From assembly GCA_028283745.1 (NCBI GenBank), contig JAPWJZ010000004.1, positions 186,001 to 250,000 on the forward strand: a stretch of 64,000 nt of DNA, in the 5' to 3' direction. Below the pieces are notes generated by a model. That model was not told where the DNA came from, did not search any database, and saw only the letters and a list, made by a program, of their open reading frames with translations. Below are positions 18,139 to 26,919 of the stretch, one piece after another (positions within the stretch are counted from its first letter, which is position 1; each line of letters starts with the position of its first letter). This DNA comes from Micavibrio sp. Lineage in GTDB: Bacteria > Pseudomonadota > Alphaproteobacteria > Micavibrionales > UBA2020. The translations under genes were made by a program, and so were the position numbers.

Positions 18139-18851
18139 GATTTATGCTGCTGATTTTCGCGTTGCTACTAACGGCAACGCCTGCCCATGCAGATAAAACA
18201 TGCCGCGGCCCCATCATCAGCCCGCGCTTTGCCGCCTTGTATGAAACCAATGACATTCTGCCGCAGGACCTTCCCCTTGCCGCCAAGCTTTATCGCGAGT
18301 CCGCCGAAAGCGGCTCCCGCGAAGCGCAATACAAACTCGGCACCTTTTATGCGACGGGGCGCGGGTTGCGGCGAAACGATATAGAAGCTTATTACTGGCT
18401 TAGCTTAGCGGCAGATGACGATGGTGAGTATAAACTTCCGCCAAAATATCTCGCCGCAAAAATTGAAGCACGAAAGAAGCTGACAGAAAAGCAAGCCGCA
18501 AGCGTCGATAAAAAGTCGCAAGCCTGGCCATATTTTTGGGATTGCGATGCCAGACAAGACGGAGATGACACGCTTGATGTGGAGGGTACGGCAAAGGACA
18601 TAAAGAGCCGTCTGCCCAGTGCAGAAAAAGGTGATAGCGAAGCTTCCAGCTTACTTACAGTCAGTTATTGGCAATTAAAAAACGATAAAATGGCCTATTT
18701 CTGGCGCGGTATCACCTTAAAATCCGCTAATTGTATAGGAAAGTGTGTTTATTTCCGCCGAATGATCCAATATATGCGACTTGAAACGCTTTCAAAGGCT
18801 GATAAAGCCGTTCTGGACAAAGAAATCGCCGCTTGGCACCCCCGAAAATAG
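18135..18851 (+). CDS. Exported Sel1-like repeat protein
   Basis: 238-residue protein with a signal peptide (MRFMLLIFALLLTATPAHA). From about residue 55 it has a canonical Sel1/TPR-like repeat (AAKLYRESAESGSREAQYKLGTFYATGRGL, then AYYWLSLAAD), and a second weaker helical pair near 165-195. Sel1 proteins are adaptors in envelope or secretion complexes. The second half is markedly more AT-rich than the first and than its neighbours, so the 3' part may have a different origin. Translationally coupled to the Rossmann-fold gene by an ATGA overlap. Confidence 0.8.
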   Translation: MRFMLLIFALLLTATPAHADKTCRGPIISPRFAALYETNDILPQDLPLAAKLYRESAESGSREAQYKLGTFYATGRGLRRNDIEAYYWLSLAADDDGEYKLPPKYLAAKIEARKKLTEKQAASVDKKSQAWPYFWDCDARQDGDDTLDVEGTAKDIKSRLPSAEKGDSEASSLLTVSYWQLKNDKMAYFWRGITLKSANCIGKCVYFRRMIQYMRLETLSKADKAVLDKEIAAWHPRK

Positions 18852-18947
18852 CTTTTTCTGCTTAAAACTGCGGCTTGCGAAAAGCGTGGTTATTTTCCCC
18901 GCGCTGGGGTAAAACAAAACGAGAACTGCCCTACATCAAGTTGAAGT

Positions 18948-21773
18948 ATGACCGAGATTGCACCCATTCCGGCGCAGCGCCGATTGCTTGTTCCCAAAGC
19001 GCCTGTTTTGATACTGGCGGGGCATGCCTTATGGTGCCTGTCGCTGGACGGCGAGCTGGCGCCGATGCCGGATGATGAAGCGCGCAGCCTTGTGCAGCGG
19101 CATATGCCGATTGTCTGCAACGCGCCGCAGCTGGCGCAGCGCCTTAAAATCCAGCACCTGCCCGCTTATGATGTTCTGGAGCTTTTTGCCTTTATCCACC
19201 CCGCCCGCTTCTGCGTGCCGACGCCGCGCGGCATTTCAAAAGCACTGGGGTTGTTTGAACCCGCGACCGCCGAAGACCAATGCACCGCCTTGCGTGACTG
19301 CGTACGGCATTTGCTGGTGGACTTAACCGCGCCGGGTCGCGAGGAAAAAAGCATGCCCGCAGGCATTGCCGCTTTTATGGGCCTCATTAACGTATCCGAC
19401 GTGCCGCGCGCGAATGACGAGCAGATGGGCTGGCCCTGGGCCACCGTGGTGCTGGCCGCTTTGGGGCGTGATGGTAACTTGCCAAGCCGCGGCGAAATTC
19501 GCAGCGCCCTGCGCATCTGGGACAAGCTGCCGGAATGGGCGGTGCATGCGCCGGAACCTGCCGCAAGCCACGCCGGCGTTGCGCCCGATGAAGCGGATGC
19601 GCGGCTGACCCGCCTGCTGGAAAAACAGCAGAAGGAAGACAGGCCGGAGCAAAAGCATTATGCCCGCGTGCTTGCCGCAGCCTTTGCGCCGGCGGATGAT
19701 GCGGAGATGACCCACGCCGTCATGGCCGAAGCCGGCACCGGCACCGGCAAAACGCTCGGCTACCTGTCGCCCGCGACGGTCTGGGCGGAAAAAAACGGCG
19801 GGCCTGTCTGGGTTTCCACCTTCACGCGCAACCTGCAGCGGCAGGTGGATGGCGAGCTGGATAAACTATACGGCGATGCAACCGCCAAGGCCCGCAAGGT
19901 TGTGACGCGCAAAGGGCGCGAGAATTATTTATGCCTTTTGAACCTTGAAGATGCCGCAGGTTCCCCCGGCATTACCAGCAACGGGCAGAACGCCGCCGCG
20001 CTGGGCCTGATGACGCGCTGGGCCGCCATGACGGATGATGGCGATTTGGCCGGCAAGGACTTCCCCGGCTGGCTTGCCAGCGTGCTGGGCTGGAACCGCG
20101 TTTATAACTTCGCCGACCGCCGGGGCGAATGCATTTACACCGCCTGCCCGCATTTCAACAAATGCTTCGTTGAAAAAAGCATCCGCAAGGCAAAGCGCGC
20201 AGATATTGTGATTGCGAACCACGCCCTTGTCATGCACCAGACCGCCAGTGCGGGGCCGGATGATGTTTTGCCTGCGCGTTATATTTTTGATGAAGGCCAC
20301 CATTTGTTCGAAGCCGCCGACAGCGCCTTTGATGCGCAGCTGAACGGCACATGGACGGCCGACTTGCGCCGGTGGCTGCTGGGCAGCGAAACGGGGCAGC
20401 GCACCCGCGCCCGCGGCATCAAGCGCCGCCTTGAAGACATTATTGCAGGGGATGATGACGCGGCAAAACAACTGGAACAGCTGATTGAAGCCGCGCGCGT
20501 GCTGCCCGGCCCGCAATGGCGCCAGCGCATGGGCGAAGGCCGGCCGAAGGGCGCGTGCGAAACCTTCCTGCTGCTGTGCCGCCAGCAGGTTTATGCGCGC
20601 AACAAGGAACAGGGCGGGCATTATTCGCTTGAAACCGAAGTGCGCCCCGCCATTCCGGGCCTGCTGGAAGCCGCGGCCGCGCTGCAGGTAAAATTGAAAG
20701 AGCTGCAGCGCCCCATGCTCGATATTATCGGCGGCCTGCAGAAAAAGCTGGAGAACGAAGCCGAAGCATTGGATACCGCAGCGCGCGAACGCATTCATTT
20801 CGTGCGCGGCAGCCTGTACCGCCGCGCCCATTACGAGCTTGGCGGCTGGATTGCGATGCTGCAAGCATTGCGCGACAACAAATCAGACGCGCCGCAGCCG
20901 GACCCCGACTTTGTCGACTGGCTCGAAGTCAGCCGCGAAGGCGGGCAGGATGCGGATGCAGGCTTTTACCGCTATTACGTCGACCCCGCAAAAATTTTTG
21001 CCGAGCAGCTGAAGCCGCATGCCCATGGCGTTGTCATTACCTCCGCCACGCTGCGTGATATTTCGGATGATGATAAAGACGGCTGGAACAGCCCGAAGGC
21101 GCGCACGGGGTTTAATGTTTTGTCGCAGCCCGCCAATACCGGCACGCTGTTCCATGTGCCGTCCCCCTTCGACTATAAAGCGCAAACCAGGGTGCTGGTG
21201 GTGGGCGACGTGCGCAAGGACAACCCCGGCGAGGTTGCTGCCGCGTACCGCGCGCTTTTCATGGCATCGGGCGGCGGCGCGCTGGGCATTTTTACGTCCA
21301 TTCAACGCCTGCGCGCGGTGCATGACAAAATTCTGCACCCGCTTGAAAAAGACGGGCTGCATTTATACGCCCAGCACGTTGACCCGCTGGACACCGGCAC
21401 GCTGATCGATATTTTCCGCGAGGAAGAAAACGCCTGCCTGCTGGGCACGGACGCCACGCGCGACGGCATTGACGTGCCGGGCCGCAGCCTGCGGCTGGTG
21501 GTATACGACCGCGTGCCGTGGCCGCGCCCGACGATTTTGCACAAAGCCCGCCGCAACCATTTTGGCAAAAGCCTGGATGATATGCTGACGCGCTTCAAAC
21601 TGAAGCAGGCGTATGGCCGCCTTATTCGCACCGCGACCGACAAGGGCGTTTTCGTGATGCTGGATTCCGCCATGCCCACGCGCCTTGCCGCCGCCTTCCC
21701 CGAAGGCGTGGAAGTGCAGCGCATCGGCCTGAAAGACGCGATAGCGGCAACAAAAGATTTCCTGAAAGAGTAA
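18948..21773 (+). CDS. DinG-like ATP-dependent DNA helicase (XPD family)
   Basis: 941-residue superfamily 2 helicase of the DinG/XPD group. Walker A EAGTGTGKT is at residues 261-269, and the DEAH-box variant DEGH is at 448-451. Between them lies a Cys cluster (ENYLC, then CIYTACPHFNKC) in the place where DinG/XPD carry a [4Fe-4S] cluster. C-terminal motifs include LLGTDATRDGIDVPG (motif V) and QAYGRLIRT (motif VI). The first 230 residues are an extra N-terminal domain without recognisable motifs. It probably unwinds DNA during repair or R-loop removal. Starts at ATG 18948; no close neighbour shares its operon. Confidence 0.9.
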   Translation: MTEIAPIPAQRRLLVPKAPVLILAGHALWCLSLDGELAPMPDDEARSLVQRHMPIVCNAPQLAQRLKIQHLPAYDVLELFAFIHPARFCVPTPRGISKALGLFEPATAEDQCTALRDCVRHLLVDLTAPGREEKSMPAGIAAFMGLINVSDVPRANDEQMGWPWATVVLAALGRDGNLPSRGEIRSALRIWDKLPEWAVHAPEPAASHAGVAPDEADARLTRLLEKQQKEDRPEQKHYARVLAAAFAPADDAEMTHAVMAEAGTGTGKTLGYLSPATVWAEKNGGPVWVSTFTRNLQRQVDGELDKLYGDATAKARKVVTRKGRENYLCLLNLEDAAGSPGITSNGQNAAALGLMTRWAAMTDDGDLAGKDFPGWLASVLGWNRVYNFADRRGECIYTACPHFNKCFVEKSIRKAKRADIVIANHALVMHQTASAGPDDVLPARYIFDEGHHLFEAADSAFDAQLNGTWTADLRRWLLGSETGQRTRARGIKRRLEDIIAGDDDAAKQLEQLIEAARVLPGPQWRQRMGEGRPKGACETFLLLCRQQVYARNKEQGGHYSLETEVRPAIPGLLEAAAALQVKLKELQRPMLDIIGGLQKKLENEAEALDTAARERIHFVRGSLYRRAHYELGGWIAMLQALRDNKSDAPQPDPDFVDWLEVSREGGQDADAGFYRYYVDPAKIFAEQLKPHAHGVVITSATLRDISDDDKDGWNSPKARTGFNVLSQPANTGTLFHVPSPFDYKAQTRVLVVGDVRKDNPGEVAAAYRALFMASGGGALGIFTSIQRLRAVHDKILHPLEKDGLHLYAQHVDPLDTGTLIDIFREEENACLLGTDATRDGIDVPGRSLRLVVYDRVPWPRPTILHKARRNHFGKSLDDMLTRFKLKQAYGRLIRTATDKGVFVMLDSAMPTRLAAAFPEGVEVQRIGLKDAIAATKDFLKE

Positions 21774-21801
21774 AGCCCGGCCTTGGTTATATTTGAAAGG
21801 C

Positions 21802-22125
21802 TCAGCCTTCCATGATCGCTTTTTTGGCGGCGGTCATGTGGATGGCGAATTCATTTTCCAGCTGGTGCTGCGTAAATTCCTTGCCTGCGGCGGAAAGGTC
21901 GGCGTGAACCTTGCGCAGCACATCCTGCACGCCGGCTTCTTCAAAGTCGGCATCGAGCACGGCGCTGGCGTAGTCATTCGCGGCGGCGTCTTTGAGACCC
22001 TGCTGCAGGGCGGCCCATTCGCCGAAAAGTTTCACGGCCTTGGACTGCACCTTGAAGCGCAATTCTTCGTCGTGCTTGAACTTGTTTTCAAAAGCCTGTT
22101 CGCGGTCCTTGAAAGAGTCGCTCAT
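21802..22125 (-). CDS. DUF1476 protein, ATPase inhibitor zeta-subunit homologue
   Basis: 107-residue helical protein of the DUF1476 family. The characterised Paracoccus member is the zeta subunit that inhibits ATP hydrolysis by F1-ATPase in alphaproteobacteria. Seen here: the family N-terminus DSFKDREQAFENKF, HDEELRFKVQ, and a long charged helical body without signal or membrane segments. The start is placed at 22125 (MSDSFKD) behind AGAGGG; the upstream frame has 13 more codons without support. Its presence argues for an alphaproteobacterial origin. Standalone gene, convergent with dinG. Confidence 0.9.
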   Translation of the reverse strand: MSDSFKDREQAFENKFKHDEELRFKVQSKAVKLFGEWAALQQGLKDAAANDYASAVLDADFEEAGVQDVLRKVHADLSAAGKEFTQHQLENEFAIHMTAAKKAIMEG

Positions 22126-22209
22126 GTCTGCCCTCTGCTCGGTTTTTAGGATATAGTTGATCATGTAAACGCTTCAAAGTACCGAAGCACCCCATAGAAA
22201 TAGCGTAAT

Positions 22210-22863
22210 ATGCCTGAAAAACAAGTTAAAAAAGCAGCCAACTACTGGCACGAAGGCACGGTACCACTGGTCGATTTAACGGAAATCGCCAAGGGAATCA
22301 AATACCTCACGCGTCACCACCCGAATTTGAAGGCAGCGCTGCAGCGCATCGGCAAATTGCAATGGCGGCAGCAGCCGGCGGGCTTTGAAGGGCTGGTCTG
22401 CATTATTTTGGGGCAGCAGGTATCCGTCGCGGCCGCCACCGCCATGCGCGCCAAGCTGGTGGATAAAATTGGCGCCATCACCCCGCGCAAGCTTTTGAAG
22501 CTGGATGATGACGACCTGCGCGCCTGCGGCTTCAGCCGCCAGAAAATGATTTACGCCCGCGATTTAGCCGAGCGCGTGGTCGCCCGCACCTTCAACTTCG
22601 CGGACCTTGACGACATGAACGACGAGGACGCGATGGCGGCCCTGGTGGCGCTAAAAGGCATCGGCGTCTGGAGCGCGGAAATTTACCTGATGTTCTGCCT
22701 TGGACGGCCGGATGTATGGCCCGCGGGCGACCTTGGCATCCAGCAGGGGCTGCAGCGGCTTTTGAAGCTGAAAGAAAAGCCCGATGCCGCAAAAACCCGC
22801 CAGCTGGGTGAAATTTTTGCGCCGCACCGCAGCGCCGCCTCATTAATTGTATGGCGGGCCTGA
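22210..22863 (+). CDS. DNA-3-methyladenine glycosylase II (AlkA-like)
   Basis: 217-residue helix-hairpin-helix glycosylase that excises alkylated purines. The HhH-GPD motif is LVALKGIGVWSAEIYLMF, and the catalytic Asp is at residue 174 in WPAGDLG. FEGLVCIILGQQVSVAAATA, a block typical of AlkA-type enzymes, lies near residue 60. It lacks the E. coli AlkA N-terminal beta domain, as is common in shorter homologues, and lacks an iron-sulphur cluster motif. Cytosolic. Confidence 0.93.
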   Translation: MPEKQVKKAANYWHEGTVPLVDLTEIAKGIKYLTRHHPNLKAALQRIGKLQWRQQPAGFEGLVCIILGQQVSVAAATAMRAKLVDKIGAITPRKLLKLDDDDLRACGFSRQKMIYARDLAERVVARTFNFADLDDMNDEDAMAALVALKGIGVWSAEIYLMFCLGRPDVWPAGDLGIQQGLQRLLKLKEKPDAAKTRQLGEIFAPHRSAASLIVWRA

Positions 22864-22911
22864 AACAGGCTAGAATGCGTTTATTATTCCCGTAGAAAAG
22901 GAACTGACGAC

Positions 22912-23511
22912 ATGGCGACCAAAGGCAAAAACAGCGCCCCCCTTCCCCGCCCCAGCCGCAGCGAGGCGGAGGCCGCCGTTGAAACGCTCATCCGCTGGAT
23001 TGGCGAAGACCCGAAACGCCCCGGCATCGTCGAAACGCCGCGCCGCGTGGTAAAGGCCTTTGATGAATATTTCGAAGGTTATCACGTCGACCCCGCCGCC
23101 ATTCTGGCGAAGACCTTCGAGGAAACCGGCGGCTACGTCGCGCCCGTGCTGGTGAAGCACATTGAAATGGAATCCCGCTGCGAGCATCACCTTGCGCCCT
23201 TCATTGGCCATGCGCATGTGGCCTATATTCCGGACGGGACGATTGTGGGCATTTCAAAGCTGGCGCGCCTTGTGGACGTATATGCCCGCCGCATGCAAAC
23301 GCAGGAACGCCTGACCGCCGAAATTGCGGACGCGCTGCAAAAGCACCTGAAACCCAAGGGCATCGCCGTGATGATAGAGGCCGAGCATTTCTGCATGAAG
23401 GTGCGCGGCGTGCGCAAGGACCATGCCGCGACGGTGACAAGCCACTTCCTCGGCGCCTATAAAAAAGACGCCGACCTGCGGCAGGAATTCCTGCGCCAGA
23501 TTAAGGGCTAG
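22912..23511 (+). CDS. folE: GTP cyclohydrolase I
   Basis: Converts GTP to 7,8-dihydroneopterin triphosphate, the first step of folate synthesis. The 199-residue protein has the zinc-site Cys90-Glu-His-His motif in RCEHHLAPF, the loop GISKLARLVDVYARR, and the second zinc Cys in AEHFCMKVRGV. Normal length and complete. No PreQ1 or tetrahydrofolate riboswitch is visible in the short leader. Convergent with the GCL-like gene. Confidence 0.98.
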   Translation: MATKGKNSAPLPRPSRSEAEAAVETLIRWIGEDPKRPGIVETPRRVVKAFDEYFEGYHVDPAAILAKTFEETGGYVAPVLVKHIEMESRCEHHLAPFIGHAHVAYIPDGTIVGISKLARLVDVYARRMQTQERLTAEIADALQKHLKPKGIAVMIEAEHFCMKVRGVRKDHAATVTSHFLGAYKKDADLRQEFLRQIKG

Positions 23512-23526
23512 TGCCTAAAGCCGGAA

Positions 23527-24936
23527 TTACGAGCCGAGACGTTTGCGGGCAGCGGGGGCATTGCTGTTCGCGGGCTTTTGCGCTTCCGGTGCTTTCAGGA
23601 CGTTTTTGACGTCGTTGAAAGTCGGCAGCATTTCCTTGAAGATTTTGCCGTCGCAATTGCCGGTCGTCAGCACATCCATCAGGCGGGCCATGTCGGCGTT
23701 CATCTTCTGGCCTTCATAGGCGTTGCCGATGATACCGGCAACATCCACCGCGAAATCACGCAAGGAACCGGTGCCGAATTTCACGTCCATGAACTTGCCG
23801 CCGTTGTCGACGACCGCCGCGCGGGAGGACAGGAACAAGTCTGCATCCGTCTTCGGGTTGCCGGTGAAGCCGTAATCTTTCAGCACTTTTTCAAACGCAT
23901 CTGCCGCCGGGCCGTCGGGGATCAAGGCCGCCGTCATCAGCACTGCCATGACGGGCTGGTCAACGCCGCTGTCCGCGCCGCGGACTTCAAGGCGCTTGCC
24001 GACAACCGCTCCGGTTTCATCACGCAAGTTGCAGACCTTGACGTCATTATACAGGAAGGTTTCTGCCAGTTCGTAGTTGGATTGCGTGTTAAGGCCGCGC
24101 GCGATGAGCTTTTCGAACGTCAAGCGGTCTTCCTTGGTGGCGCGGATGATGCCGCCGTCAAGGTCATAGGCAAAGTGCATGGGCGCGTTGAAGACAGCCT
24201 TGATGTGGTTATCAATGAATTCCGCGCCTGTTTCCGACTTCAGAAAAGCGGGGGAAATGCCGCCCGCTTCGCCGTAACCCAGGTAATATTTGCCGCGCGG
24301 CAGATAATCCACGCGTTCTTCCTCGCCCGCGACGAAGCCGCTGGAGCTGTTGGTTGCGGCCATTAGCAGCGGGGTCAGCGCATAGGCGCGGTAAGCCATG
24401 CGGAACATGGCATCGGCATTTTCCGGCGAAAAACTGGTCTGGATGCTGGAGGTGAACATGGGCAGGCGCAGCGTGTTTTCATCGAAGATTTCCTGCATGG
24501 CGGTCAGGCTGGCCTGCAGGCGTTCGCGCGCGGCCATGTTGCCAAGCGCCTCTTCCTTCGTCGTGGTCGGGACGATGCAGAAGGGGGAGCGGGCAAAACC
24601 CGCTTCGGCGGAATCCTTGATGAATTCGGCAACGCCGCTTTTCACCGATTCCAGTAAATTCTTGGTATCGCCCACATTGAAGGGGGCGGAGGCAAATTCG
24701 ATCACTCCGGACGGCTCCAGCTGCGCGTCATAGCCCTTGGCTTTCAGCAATGCCTGCAGGTCGGCCATGTCGGCGGTGGTGGGGATGGCGGGCTTGCCCG
24801 CGGTCAGCTTCATCAGCGGCATTTCAACTTCAACGCCGATCTTGTTGATGAAGGATTCAGGGGGCGGCGCGTAAAGCGGCAGCGCCTCGGCGTAGCTGGA
24901 AATTTTTGCGGTCTTGGTCTTGTTCACGTCGGTCAT
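23527..24936 (-). CDS. Glutamate-cysteine-ligase-like enzyme (copy 1)
   Basis: 469-residue protein with the layout of the GCS2/plant-type GshA fold, though not a standard GshA. Blocks in order: GVEVEMP at 34-40 (the Glu pair of the metal site), LEPSGVIEFASAP, IQTSFSPENADAMFRMAYRAY (cf. the GshA VQVNLD block), a hinge NAPMHFAYDLDGG, and LEVRGADSG at about 316-324 (cf. LEMRGADGG in GshA). Such enzymes join a carboxylate to an amine with ATP, through a gamma-glutamyl phosphate in GshA. Substrate unknown. ATG with AAGGGACG upstream. Followed by a paralogue encoded upstream on the same strand. The Ala/Pro-rich C-terminal tail is lineage-specific. Confidence 0.75.
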   Translation of the reverse strand: MTDVNKTKTAKISSYAEALPLYAPPPESFINKIGVEVEMPLMKLTAGKPAIPTTADMADLQALLKAKGYDAQLEPSGVIEFASAPFNVGDTKNLLESVKSGVAEFIKDSAEAGFARSPFCIVPTTTKEEALGNMAARERLQASLTAMQEIFDENTLRLPMFTSSIQTSFSPENADAMFRMAYRAYALTPLLMAATNSSSGFVAGEEERVDYLPRGKYYLGYGEAGGISPAFLKSETGAEFIDNHIKAVFNAPMHFAYDLDGGIIRATKEDRLTFEKLIARGLNTQSNYELAETFLYNDVKVCNLRDETGAVVGKRLEVRGADSGVDQPVMAVLMTAALIPDGPAADAFEKVLKDYGFTGNPKTDADLFLSSRAAVVDNGGKFMDVKFGTGSLRDFAVDVAGIIGNAYEGQKMNADMARLMDVLTTGNCDGKIFKEMLPTFNDVKNVLKAPEAQKPANSNAPAARKRLGS

Positions 24937-25036
24937 GGCAGCGTCCCTTTATATAAATGTCGATCCCCGCGGCTTTCGTCGGGGCTGATGTATGTCTGGT
25001 CTTTAGGGTGGGCGGGCGAACCCGCTAAATATACAT

Positions 25037-25052
25037 ACTGGCTATAGCCAGT
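25037..25052. promoter_or_regulatory. 16-bp perfect palindrome, candidate operator
   Basis: ACTGGCTATAGCCAGT equals its own reverse complement and lies 100 bases upstream of the GCL-like copy 1 start, just next to an AT-rich TATACAT stretch. A dimeric repressor site is likely; a short hairpin is less likely because no loop is left. Confidence 0.5.
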
Positions 25053-25169
25053 GATGGGACACAGCGTGATGGGCGTGGGCTAAAACTTGGGCAACCAAAT
25101 TCGTCATGGTTATTAACATCCCATTTTCCAGCGATTCTGTCAATGTAATTTTATTAGGAAATGGTTAAC

Positions 25170-25188
25170 GCACGCCAGAAAGGCGTGC
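25170..25188. terminator. Hairpin downstream of GCL-like copy 2
   Basis: 7-bp stem GCACGCC / GGCGTGC with loop AGAAA. It lies about 90 bases past the copy 2 stop. No U-tract follows on the minus strand, so its role as terminator is uncertain. Confidence 0.4.
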
Positions 25189-25205
25189 CTTTACAAGTGA
25201 TTAAC

Positions 25206-25236
25206 CCGGAACAGCTTTCAGGAACTGCCGTTCCGG
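25206..25236. terminator. Inverted repeat with two alternative pairings after GCL-like copy 2
   Basis: CCGGAAC (25206-25212) can pair with GTTCCGG (25230-25236), and GGAAC (25221-25225) can pair with GTTCC (25230-25234), so the 3' arm is shared. On the minus strand this lies about 40 bases past the copy 2 stop. Possible terminator or processing site. Confidence 0.4.
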
Positions 25237-25275
25237 ACAGAAGGGAGAATCCCCCTGCCCGGAACCGCATATTCT

Positions 25276-26676
25276 TTACCGCGCCAGCTTGCGCTGCGGG
25301 GCTGTTGCAGGTTTCACGTTCGCGCTGCGCTGCAGGTCGTTGGCGACGGATTGCAGCGTGGGGAAGGTTTGCGCGAAAACTTTCGCATCGCAATCCCCCG
25401 TCAGCAGCACATCGCACAGTTTTGCAACATCGGGCGCAACGGTTTTGTCGCGGCTGTAATGCGCTTCAACCAGGCTTGCAACATCGGCTGCGAATTCACG
25501 CAAGGAACCGGTGCCGAATTTTACATCCATGAAGCGGCCGCCGTGGTTGATGGCAGCGTCGCGGGCTTCCTGCAGCAGCGGGCCGTCCAGCTTCGGGTTG
25601 CCGGTGAAACCGTAGTCTTTCAGCAACCGGTCAAAAGCATCCGCCGTTTTGCCGTCGGGCACGACGGCAGCTGTCAGCAGCAGGGTTGATGCCGGCTGGT
25701 GAAGCCCTGAGTCCGCGGCGCGGACTTCAATGCGCTTGCCGACAACCGCGCCCGCTTCATCGCGCAGGTTGCAGATTTTGATGTCGTTATACAGGAAGCT
25801 TTCCGCCAGTTCGTAGTTGGTCTGGGTGTTCAGCCCCTGCGCCGCAAGCTTGCGGAAGGTCAGAATATTGTCCTTCGTCGACTTCATCAGGCTGCCTTCG
25901 GCATCATATGCGAAGTACATGGGCGCATCAAAAACCTGCGAGATGTGGTTTTTGATCATTTCTCCTGCATTGGACGACTTCAGGAACGCGGGCGAAATGC
26001 CGCCGGACGTGCCGTAGAGGTCATAGTATTTTCCGCGCAGGTGGTAATCCTTGCGGTCGTTATCGTTGCAGGAAAAACCGGCGGAGCTGTTCATGGCCGC
26101 GATAATCAGCGGCGTCACGGCATAGCCGCGCACCGCCATGCGGAACATTTCGTCGGCATTCTTTGGCGAAAAGCTGGTTTGCACGCCGGTGGTGAGCAGC
26201 GGAATTTGCGTGATGTCTTCATGGAAGGCTTCGCGGATGACGGCAAGGCTGGTTTCCAGCCTCTCCCGCGGCACTTTGTTTTTCAAGGCATCATCCAGCG
26301 ACGTTGTGGGCAGAATGCAGAATGGCGCGCGGGCGTAGCCGTGCTTTTCGGCTTCGGCTTCAAACGCCTGCATTTCCTTGCGGGCGATTTGGGCAAGCTT
26401 GCCGGCATCCGCCACGTTCACGGGCGGGCTTGCGTATTCCAGCACGCCTGACGCTTCCAGCTGCGCATCAAAGCCCTTCGCCTTCAGCGACGCGTGCATT
26501 TGCAGCATTTCATTCGCGGTCGGAATTTGCGGGCGGGTTGCGCCGGGCTTGAACAGCGGCATTTCAACTTCAAGGCCGACCTTGCCATGGTATTTTTCCG
26601 GCGCGGTTCCGTACAGCGACAGCGCATCCGCCTCGCTGCCAATCAACCTGTCTTTGCCTTTGATAACGTCTGTCAT
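25276..26676 (-). CDS. Glutamate-cysteine-ligase-like enzyme (copy 2)
   Basis: 466-residue paralogue of the gene at 23527, collinear along its whole length: GLEVEMP at the same position (34-40), LEASGVLEYASPP, VQTSFSPKNADEMFRMAVRGYAV, DAPMYFAYDAEGS, and IEVRAADSG where copy 1 has LEVRGADSG. The replaced Gly in that last motif is the kind of change that may alter the substrate. ATG with AAGGAACAG upstream. The C-terminus ends in QRKLAR, like the KRLGS end of copy 1. Both copies keep the putative catalytic Glu residues, so both may be active. Family assignment is by fold-level motif similarity only. Confidence 0.75.
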   Translation of the reverse strand: MTDVIKGKDRLIGSEADALSLYGTAPEKYHGKVGLEVEMPLFKPGATRPQIPTANEMLQMHASLKAKGFDAQLEASGVLEYASPPVNVADAGKLAQIARKEMQAFEAEAEKHGYARAPFCILPTTSLDDALKNKVPRERLETSLAVIREAFHEDITQIPLLTTGVQTSFSPKNADEMFRMAVRGYAVTPLIIAAMNSSAGFSCNDNDRKDYHLRGKYYDLYGTSGGISPAFLKSSNAGEMIKNHISQVFDAPMYFAYDAEGSLMKSTKDNILTFRKLAAQGLNTQTNYELAESFLYNDIKICNLRDEAGAVVGKRIEVRAADSGLHQPASTLLLTAAVVPDGKTADAFDRLLKDYGFTGNPKLDGPLLQEARDAAINHGGRFMDVKFGTGSLREFAADVASLVEAHYSRDKTVAPDVAKLCDVLLTGDCDAKVFAQTFPTLQSVANDLQRSANVKPATAPQRKLAR

Positions 26677-26919
26677 TTTCGCTGTTCCTTGCAGTCTTTA
26701 ATTATTTCGGTGTAGCGGCCTTCCCTTTGGGTGGCCTGCTTTGAAGAACGGTTGGTTTCGGGGTGCGAAAGCGTCAAGGCGCTTTCAAGAACATGAAATG
26801 GCGGGGCTATCCGCCAAAATAGGCGTAGCTAAAATAAGGAGCAGCGATGTTTTTGTTGTTCGCCATGATGGTGCCGAGATTAGCGGAGTTTGCGTAATTC
26901 TGTCAAGTGAAAGCCGCCG

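Larger units (their letters stand above)
24937..25275. other. 339-bp structured spacer between GCL-like paralogues
   Basis: No gene. The region holds a 16-bp perfect palindrome (25037-25052), an AT-rich segment (about 25095-25165), and two further inverted repeats close to the 3' end of the upstream paralogue (25170-25188 and 25206-25236). It must contain the terminator of copy 2 and the promoter of copy 1. Confidence 0.7.
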
